8,850 nucleotides of DNA. Source: Anaerolineales bacterium UBA6128 (GTDB taxonomy: Bacteria; Chloroflexota; Anaerolineae; UBA1429). The notes beneath the pieces are model-generated. The model was given only the letters and a program-made list of their open reading frames with translations. It had not been told where the DNA came from and did not search any database. This document shows, piece after piece, positions 5,180 through 8,850 of the stretch. The position numbers and the translations under genes are program-made. Where the stretch lies: assembly GCA_002423325.1 (NCBI GenBank), contig DIVQ01000040.1, positions 24,018 to 32,867 on the forward strand, in the 5' to 3' direction. The first letter of the stretch is position 1, and each line of letters begins with the position of its first letter.

Positions 5180-6421
5180 TCATGAAATCTGGGCTTCTAC
5201 AGACTGCATCAGCACGACGCATTCCACATGATACGTCTGCGGGAACATGTCCACCGGCTGGGCCTCCACCAGGCGGTAGCCGCTTGCGCTGAGCCGGGCC
5301 ACGTCGCGCGCCAGCGTGGCGGGGTCGCACGAGACGTACACGATGTGCTGCGGCTGGGCGCGCACGATGGCGTCCAGCGCCTGCGGCGCGCAGCCCGCGC
5401 GCGGCGGGTCGAGCACGACCACGTCATAGCGCTCGCCCAGCTCGGGCAGCACGTCCTCCACGTTGCCCTCGTACAGCGTCACGTCCTCGTCCTCGCGGGC
5501 GTTGGCGGCGGCGTCGTCGATGGCCCAGGGCGACGACTCGATGCCCACCAGGCGCACGCCGGGTTGCAGCAGCGAGAGTCCCAGCGCGCCCACGCCGCAG
5601 TAGGCGTCCAGCAGGGCTTGCCCGGGCTGCAGGGACGCGTACTCGCGCACCACCTCGAGCATGCGCTCGGCCTGGGCGGTGTTCACCTGAAAGAACGAGG
5701 GCGCCGAGACGCGATAGTTGCGCCCCGCCAGGCGCTCGTGGTAGTGGTCGTCGCCGACCAGCAGGGTGAGCGTGCCGTCCGCAGCCTGGTACAGGCACGA
5801 GACCGGCAGGTCGACCTCGAGGTCGGGGACGGCGTTGTCGTCGCCCTCCAGGATGACCATCTGCTCGCCGGTGCCGATGCCGGCGCGCAGCACGATGCGC
5901 GGCGGGGCGCCGGCCTCCAGGTCCAACGCGCTCCACAGTTCGTCCAGCAGCGGGTGCAGGATGGCGCAGGTCTCCACCGGCACCACCGTGTGGCTCTTGG
6001 GGGCGTTGTAGCCCAGGCGCCCCTGGGCGTCGGTGACGACCTGGGCGTGGTTGCGGTAGGCCCAGGGCTCGTCCATGCCCAGCGTGGGCTGCACCTGCGG
6101 GTCGCGCTGCTTGCCCAGGCGCTCGAGCTGCGTGCGCACAATGTCGCGCTTGAGCGTGAGCTGCGTGGGGTAGTCGATGTGCTGCCAGTGGCAGCCGCCG
6201 CAGCGCCCGTACCAGGGGCAGGGGGGCGTCACACGGCCGGGCGAGGGCGCCAGCACCTCGAGCAGGCGCGCGTGAGCGTAGTGCTCGCGCTGCTCAGTCA
6301 GCTCCACGCGCACGGTCTCGCCGGGGATGGCCAGCGGCACAAAGATCACCTTGCCGTCGTGGCGTCCCACGGCCTCGCCGCCGTGCGAGATGTCAGTCAG
6401 TGTGAGGGTCAGGCTGGTCAT
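5180..6421 (-). CDS. rlmD: 23S rRNA (uracil-C5)-methyltransferase, RlmD/RumA type
   Basis: A 413-aa SAM-dependent enzyme that methylates C5 of a uracil in 23S rRNA (U1939 for RlmD; the exact site in this organism is unknown). Residues 1-60 form a TRAM RNA-binding domain. The [4Fe-4S] cysteines are C68, C74, C77 (PPCPWYGRCGGC) and C152. The Rossmann-type domain shows FFQVNTAQAERM (243-254), SAM loop DAYCGVGALGL (272-282), LDPPRAG (337-343), catalytic C365 in VSCDP, and general-base E400 in HVECVV. All key residues are present and the length is normal. The ATG at 6421 has only a weak GGTGGTGA upstream, which is part of the CACCAAGG repeat next to the GxxExxY gene, so the two genes are probably co-transcribed. 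Residues ~388-399 are encoded again 740 bases downstream, suggesting the gene's 3' end was an insertion target and the present tail (ECVVLMQSVEAQIS) came with the insert. RlmC/RlmCD specificity cannot be excluded. Confidence 0.95.
   Translation of the reverse strand: MTSLTLTLTDISHGGEAVGRHDGKVIFVPLAIPGETVRVELTEQREHYAHARLLEVLAPSPGRVTPPCPWYGRCGGCHWQHIDYPTQLTLKRDIVRTQLERLGKQRDPQVQPTLGMDEPWAYRNHAQVVTDAQGRLGYNAPKSHTVVPVETCAILHPLLDELWSALDLEAGAPPRIVLRAGIGTGEQMVILEGDDNAVPDLEVDLPVSCLYQAADGTLTLLVGDDHYHERLAGRNYRVSAPSFFQVNTAQAERMLEVVREYASLQPGQALLDAYCGVGALGLSLLQPGVRLVGIESSPWAIDDAAANAREDEDVTLYEGNVEDVLPELGERYDVVVLDPPRAGCAPQALDAIVRAQPQHIVYVSCDPATLARDVARLSASGYRLVEAQPVDMFPQTYHVECVVLMQSVEAQIS
5226..5260 (-). repeat. 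Direct repeat copy A, inside the intact rlmD 3' end
   Basis: Encodes QPVDMFPQTYH plus one base of the Val codon of the intact RlmD. Partner of 4486-4520. The pair encloses the 167-aa gene and defines a 740-bp unit. Confidence 0.92.
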
Positions 6422-6428
6422 AGTATTT

Positions 6429-6454
6429 CACCACCAAGGCACAAAGACACAAAG
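6429..6454 (+). repeat. CACCAAGG-type repeat at the 3' side of the GxxExxY gene
   Basis: Purine-rich run of CACCAAGG / CACAAAG / ACACAAAG units between the GxxExxY stop and the rlmD start. CACCAAGGCACAAAG (6432-6446) is the inverted partner (13/15) of CACCAAGACACCAAG on the minus strand at 6875-6861. On the minus strand its GGTGGTGA end is the only ribosome-binding-like sequence before rlmD. Confidence 0.7.
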
Positions 6455-6457
6455 GGG

Positions 6458-6847
6458 TCACAAAGCAATTCGTTTGATGCCATCTTTGATCATCACCACA
6501 TTAAAGTTGATCAGCAGGCCGAGCCTGAAGCTCGACAGCCGTAGGTAGGCCAGCACCTGGGCCTTGTGTACCGGCAACAGGACCTCGACCGCCTTGATCT
6601 CCACGATGACGGACCGGCCCACCATCATGTCCAGCCGCAGCCCAGACTCGAGTTGGACACCGTCGTAGACGATGGGCAGCACGACCTGTCGTTGGACGTC
6701 GATCCCGCGCTTGCTCAGTTCGTGCGCGAGGCAGGTCTCATAGACACTCTCCAGAAGCCCTGGCCCCAACGCTCTGTGCACGTGCAGGGCGGCGTCGACG
6801 ATCGAGGTGGCGATGCTCTCCGTTGCGGCGTCGATTGGCTCCAGCAT
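6458..6847 (-). CDS. GxxExxY-family protein (PD-(D/E)XK nuclease-like)
   Basis: A 129-aa protein with the signature GLLESVY (GxxExxY) within HRALGPGLLESVYETCLAHE, then LRLDMMVGRSVIVEIKAVE, which is the D...ExK core of the PD-(D/E)XK nuclease superfamily, and the closing LGLLINFN...IKRIAL. The length matches the family. Its biological role is not established; it is usually chromosomal and often multi-copy in environmental bacteria. ATG at 6847 is preferred over an open extension to 6955 because AGAAGGA lies 6 bases upstream and the family begins near this Met. Imperfect inverted repeats of CACCAAG-type sequence flank it on both sides within tens of bases, suggesting the gene and its flanks moved as a unit. 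The leader carries a good promoter (TTGCGG-17-TATACT). Confidence 0.9.
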   Translation of the reverse strand: MLEPIDAATESIATSIVDAALHVHRALGPGLLESVYETCLAHELSKRGIDVQRQVVLPIVYDGVQLESGLRLDMMVGRSVIVEIKAVEVLLPVHKAQVLAYLRLSSFRLGLLINFNVVMIKDGIKRIAL

Positions 6848-6860
6848 GTATGTTCCTTCT

Positions 6861-6877
6861 CTTGGTGTCTTGGTGTT
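6861..6877 (-). repeat. CACCAAG-type repeat at the 5' side of the GxxExxY gene
   Basis: Minus-strand AACACCAAGACACCAAG, two near-identical 8-base units in the leader just before the AGAAGGA ribosome binding site. It is inverted relative to 6429-6454 (13/15 over the best block). Confidence 0.65.
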
Positions 6878-6901
6878 AGAGATCCCTCTGCCAGCGCCGA
6901 C

Positions 6902-6930
6902 AGTATAGCCCGCGCGAGGGCCGGCCGCAA
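6902..6930 (-). promoter_or_regulatory. Sigma70-type promoter for the GxxExxY-rlmD transcript
   Basis: Minus strand: TTGCGG (-35, 6930-6925), a 17-base spacer, then TATACT (-10, 6907-6902). Transcription would start near 6895, giving a leader of about 48 bases that contains the CACCAAG repeat. It reads into the minus-strand gene block. Confidence 0.6.
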
Positions 6931-6937
6931 TCGGCCC

Positions 6938-6966
6938 TTGTGGGCGTCGGCTCACGGTGCTAGAAT
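6938..6966 (+). promoter_or_regulatory. Sigma70-type promoter for the GH172 gene
   Basis: TTGTGG (-35, 6938-6943), a 17-base spacer, then TAGAAT (-10, 6961-6966), about 40 bases before the start codon. It lies back to back with the minus-strand promoter, the two -35 boxes being 7 bases apart. Confidence 0.6.
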
Positions 6967-6995
6967 CCGGTCACGATCCCGCAAACAACCTGCAT

Positions 6996-7000
6996 GGAGG
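6996..7000 (+). promoter_or_regulatory. Ribosome binding site deciding the GH172 start
   Basis: GGAGG 6 bases before ATG at 7007-7009. It falls downstream of the promoter, while the open frame extends back to 6566 across the divergent promoters and the GxxExxY gene. Confidence 0.75.
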
Positions 7001-7006
7001 CATGGC

Positions 7007-8062
7007 ATGGACCGTTACGGCGGACTGAACATGGGACTGGGCAGCATCCCGCTGCTCTCGAGTGCGCGCACCCGCTCGATCTCGGCCGAGAACCCCGACG
7101 GCGCGCCGGGCGCTGGCGCTCAGGCTCTGCCCGGCCCCCGCGACCCCTCCTCGTTGCTGGGCAAGGGCTGGAAGGTGCGCCCCTGCATCACCCTGGAGCC
7201 CAACTCGACCACGACGCTGGCCGATATCGACGGCCCCGGCACCATCCAGCACATCTGGTTCACGGTGGCGCCCACGGCCTACCGCTCGTGCATCCTGAGG
7301 ATGTACTGGGATGACGAGGAGACCCCCTCGGTGGAGGCGCCGGTGGGCGACTTTTTCGCGAACGTCGCAGGGCAGCGCTACAACGTGCTCTCGCTGCCGG
7401 TGGCGGTCAACCCCTCCGGTGGGTTCAACGCGTACTGGCCGATGCCCTTCCGCAAACGCGCGCGCATCACGATCGAGAACCAGTACTGGGACAAGATCGA
7501 CGGCTTTTTCTACCAGATTACCTATGCGCTGGATGACGTGCCCGCGGAGGCGGCCTATCTCCACGCCCAGTTCCGCCGCAGCACCACCTCGCGCGAGGTC
7601 CCGGAGCATGTGATCCTGGACGGTGTGCGCGGCCAGGGACACTATGTGGGCACGGTGATGGCCTGGACGCAGTTCTCCAACGGCTGGTGGGGCGAGGGCG
7701 AGATCAAGTTCTACATGGACGGCGACGCCGAGTACCCCACCATCTGCGGCACCGGCACCGAGGACTATTTCTGCGGTGCGTGGTGTTTTGGGCAGACCTT
7801 CAGCGCGCCCTTTACCGGCTACCCGCTGCAGGTCAGGGCGGAGGGTCAGGTGCCGCTGCACGGCCTGTACCGTTGGCACATCATGGATCCTATCCGCTTC
7901 CGGAGCGACCTCAAGGTGACGATGCAGGCGCTGGGATGGTGGCTGAACAGCAAGTTCGAGCCGCTGGCCGACGACATCTCGTCGGTGGCCTACTGGTATC
8001 AGGGCGAGCCGCACGCCGCCTTCCCGACACTCCTGGATCTGGCGGGGCGCTGGCCGCGCTAG
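7007..8062 (+). CDS. DUF2961 / GH172 family glycosidase
   Basis: A 351-aa protein with the DUF2961 layout: ENPDG (28-32) with GKGWKVRP (52-59), IDGPGTIQHIWFT (74-86), LRMYWDDEETPSVEAPVGDFF (97-117), YWPMPF (143-148), and the core GWWGEGEIKFYMDGD...PTICGTGTEDYF (226-255). GH172 includes difructose-anhydride and arabinofuranosidase-type enzymes that use two glutamates; the candidates here are E230 or E232 and E252. Members commonly form trimers or hexamers. There is no signal peptide, so it is probably cytoplasmic. It likely cleaves or rearranges fructofuranosides or arabinofuranosides; the substrate is not readable from the sequence. It is the only plus-strand gene I accept, transcribed divergently from the GxxExxY-rlmD block and convergent with the GH-A-like gene; the hairpin at 8069-8099 separates the two ends. 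Confidence 0.9.
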   Translation: MDRYGGLNMGLGSIPLLSSARTRSISAENPDGAPGAGAQALPGPRDPSSLLGKGWKVRPCITLEPNSTTTLADIDGPGTIQHIWFTVAPTAYRSCILRMYWDDEETPSVEAPVGDFFANVAGQRYNVLSLPVAVNPSGGFNAYWPMPFRKRARITIENQYWDKIDGFFYQITYALDDVPAEAAYLHAQFRRSTTSREVPEHVILDGVRGQGHYVGTVMAWTQFSNGWWGEGEIKFYMDGDAEYPTICGTGTEDYFCGAWCFGQTFSAPFTGYPLQVRAEGQVPLHGLYRWHIMDPIRFRSDLKVTMQALGWWLNSKFEPLADDISSVAYWYQGEPHAAFPTLLDLAGRWPR

Positions 8063-8068
8063 CGTACG

Positions 8069-8099
8069 AAAAAGGGGCGAGTCCACTCGGACTCGCCCC
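8069..8099 (-). terminator. Rho-independent terminator between convergent genes
   Basis: Perfect 11-bp stem GGGGCGAGTCC / GGACTCGCCCC (8074-8084 with 8089-8099), a 4-base loop, and five A's at 8069-8073 that become a T-run on the minus strand. It lies 24 bases after the stop of the minus-strand glycosidase. On the plus strand it follows the GH172 stop by 11 bases but lacks a T-run, so it is mainly a minus-strand terminator, perhaps weakly bidirectional. Confidence 0.85.
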
Positions 8100-8123
8100 C
8101 TGTGCTCTCGCCAGGATAGACGG

Positions 8124-8850
8124 TCAGGGTTTGCTGGTGATCACGTCCGTCAGGTCGGGCAGCAGGGCGCTCACGTCCCAGGTCTGCCAGCGGCCGTCGA
8201 GGTCGCCGGCGTTATAGATGGCAAAGCCCAGCACGTAGGGATCGCGGCGCAGTTCGTCGTCGTACCAGGACAGTTGTCCGACGTACTCACCGCCGCTGGT
8301 AAAGTCGGTCCAGCCGCCCTGACCCTCGTTCTCGGGCAGTACGCCGCCGTCGATGCCCGCCTCGGTGATGATCAGCGGCACGACCAGGTCGTTGGGCTGC
8401 AGGTACTCGTCGTACCAGTAGCGGTAGCGCAGCGTCAGCGCGCCGCACTCGGCGTCACCCTCCAGCCCGGGGACCTCGCTGCCGAGGCCATCGCTCATCG
8501 AGGGCGCCGAGTACTCGTGCAGCGCGAACACGCCGTCGTACTCGCGCGCGGCGGCGATGGCGGGCATAAAGGCGGTGAACTCGACGGCCTCGGGGTTGCC
8601 GACGCCAAAGTTGCCCACTGCGACGCGCAGGCCCAGTTCGGCCATGGCCAGCGCGCGTTCGGCCTCGAATACCGCGTACCAGGACATCTGCCAGGGCAGC
8701 GTGATATCGGGCTCATTCCAGCCCAGCCAATAGTCCACGCCCGGGTTGGCGAGGTACTGGGGGGTGTGTGCCGCCACGAACTCGCGCGCCCGCACGGTCG
8801 GGTTGCCGATGAAGGACTGATCGCCCTCCAGCAGACGCCCGACGGTGATG
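8124..8850 (-). CDS. Clan GH-A-like glycoside hydrolase, N-terminus cut off
   Basis: The frame is open to the window edge, so the N-terminus is missing; 241 residues remain. The C-terminal part of a TIM barrel is visible: DYWLGWNEPDIT carries the Asn-Glu pair of clan GH-A (Glu is residue 46 of the visible part, the acid/base), HEYSAP follows at mid-barrel, and IITEAGID carries the probable nucleophile (visible residue 163). The 117-residue spacing fits GH-A enzymes such as GH5 or GH39; I cannot choose the family. It ends soon after the barrel with no added domain. Any signal peptide or wall-binding domain would be upstream of the window. It is transcribed toward GH172 and ends at the hairpin at 8069-8099. 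The internal GTG at 8795 is not the start, since coding continues upstream. Confidence 0.78.
   Translation of the reverse strand, partial: ITVGRLLEGDQSFIGNPTVRAREFVAAHTPQYLANPGVDYWLGWNEPDITLPWQMSWYAVFEAERALAMAELGLRVAVGNFGVGNPEAVEFTAFMPAIAAAREYDGVFALHEYSAPSMSDGLGSEVPGLEGDAECGALTLRYRYWYDEYLQPNDLVVPLIITEAGIDGGVLPENEGQGGWTDFTSGGEYVGQLSWYDDELRRDPYVLGFAIYNAGDLDGRWQTWDVSALLPDLTDVITSKP

Noticed and set aside
1838..5260. Diversity-generating retroelement (template/variable repeats)
   Set aside because: The phosphodiesterase repeat differences are not confined to adenines, most are silent, and there is no reverse transcriptase or accessory gene in view.
5228..6544. Long plus-strand open frame opposite rlmD (438 codons)
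   Set aside because: Shadow of rlmD, whose catalytic and FeS motifs are all intact on the minus strand.
6566..7006. N-terminal extension of the GH172 frame
   Set aside because: It runs antisense through the GxxExxY gene and across the promoter. GGAGG fixes the start at 7007.
6971..8086. Minus-strand open frame opposite the GH172 gene (371 codons)
   Set aside because: No recognisable motifs and antisense-type composition. The plus frame carries the full DUF2961 layout with promoter and ribosome binding site.
1..8850. tRNA, rRNA, CRISPR arrays, IS elements with transposase
   Set aside because: I looked for cloverleaf-like ends, regularly spaced repeats and transposase motifs and saw none; short structured RNAs cannot be ruled out by eye.

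Overview
This is high-GC bacterial DNA with tight gene packing and good Shine-Dalgarno sites. It looks like accessory sugar-degradation territory around a few housekeeping genes. The style (orphan glycoside hydrolases, a GxxExxY protein flanked by CACCAAGG-type repeats, high GC, no IS elements) reminds me of Chloroflexota or a similar environmental phylum, but that is a low-confidence guess. Both ends of the window cut through genes.

Layout. From about 6850 down to 1, every gene I accept is on the minus strand. In transcription order: GxxExxY-family protein (6847-6458), RlmD-type 23S rRNA uracil-C5 methyltransferase (6421-5180), an unrecognised 167-aa protein (5167-4664), a short remnant of an RlmD C-terminus (about 4535-4455), a WapI/DUF6228-like small protein (4376-3975), a DUF1801 'iron chaperone' (3867-3496), a glycerophosphodiester phosphodiesterase (3427-2675), a zinc-ribbon/P-loop kinase-like protein (2579-1899), a remnant of a phosphodiesterase C-terminus (1879-1838), and a GH36-type alpha-galactosidase (1820 to beyond base 1). 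A divergent promoter pair near 6902-6966 starts this block on one side and a DUF2961/GH172 glycosidase (7007-8062, plus strand) on the other. A hairpin terminator at 8069-8099 ends the last gene, a partial clan GH-A-like glycosidase on the minus strand (8850-8124).

Main observation. Two single-gene inserts in this window share one architecture. In each, a complete gene (the phosphodiesterase; rlmD) is followed on the same strand by one foreign-looking promoterless gene (the kinase; the 167-aa protein), and then by a second copy of the last dozen or so codons of the complete gene. The duplicated 3' ends are 33/39 and 33/35 identical and give units of 837 and 740 bp. In the phosphodiesterase pair, 5 of 6 base differences are synonymous, so the two copies diverged while both were coding. 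The leftover copies look like displaced original 3' ends. The phosphodiesterase remnant ends 17 bases before the alpha-galactosidase start, as expected if the two genes were once directly adjacent. This is what single-crossover integration of a small circle carrying a replacement 3' end would leave (attL/attR-like), but no integrase is visible. I think this is the most interesting content of the window.

Functionally, the alpha-galactosidase, GH172 and GH-A-like enzymes suggest use of plant or microbial oligo- and polysaccharides. The phosphodiesterase suits salvage of glycerol-phosphate from lipid or teichoic-acid debris. The low-GC stretch 3975-5167 carries two small proteins whose style recalls immunity proteins, with no toxin in view.
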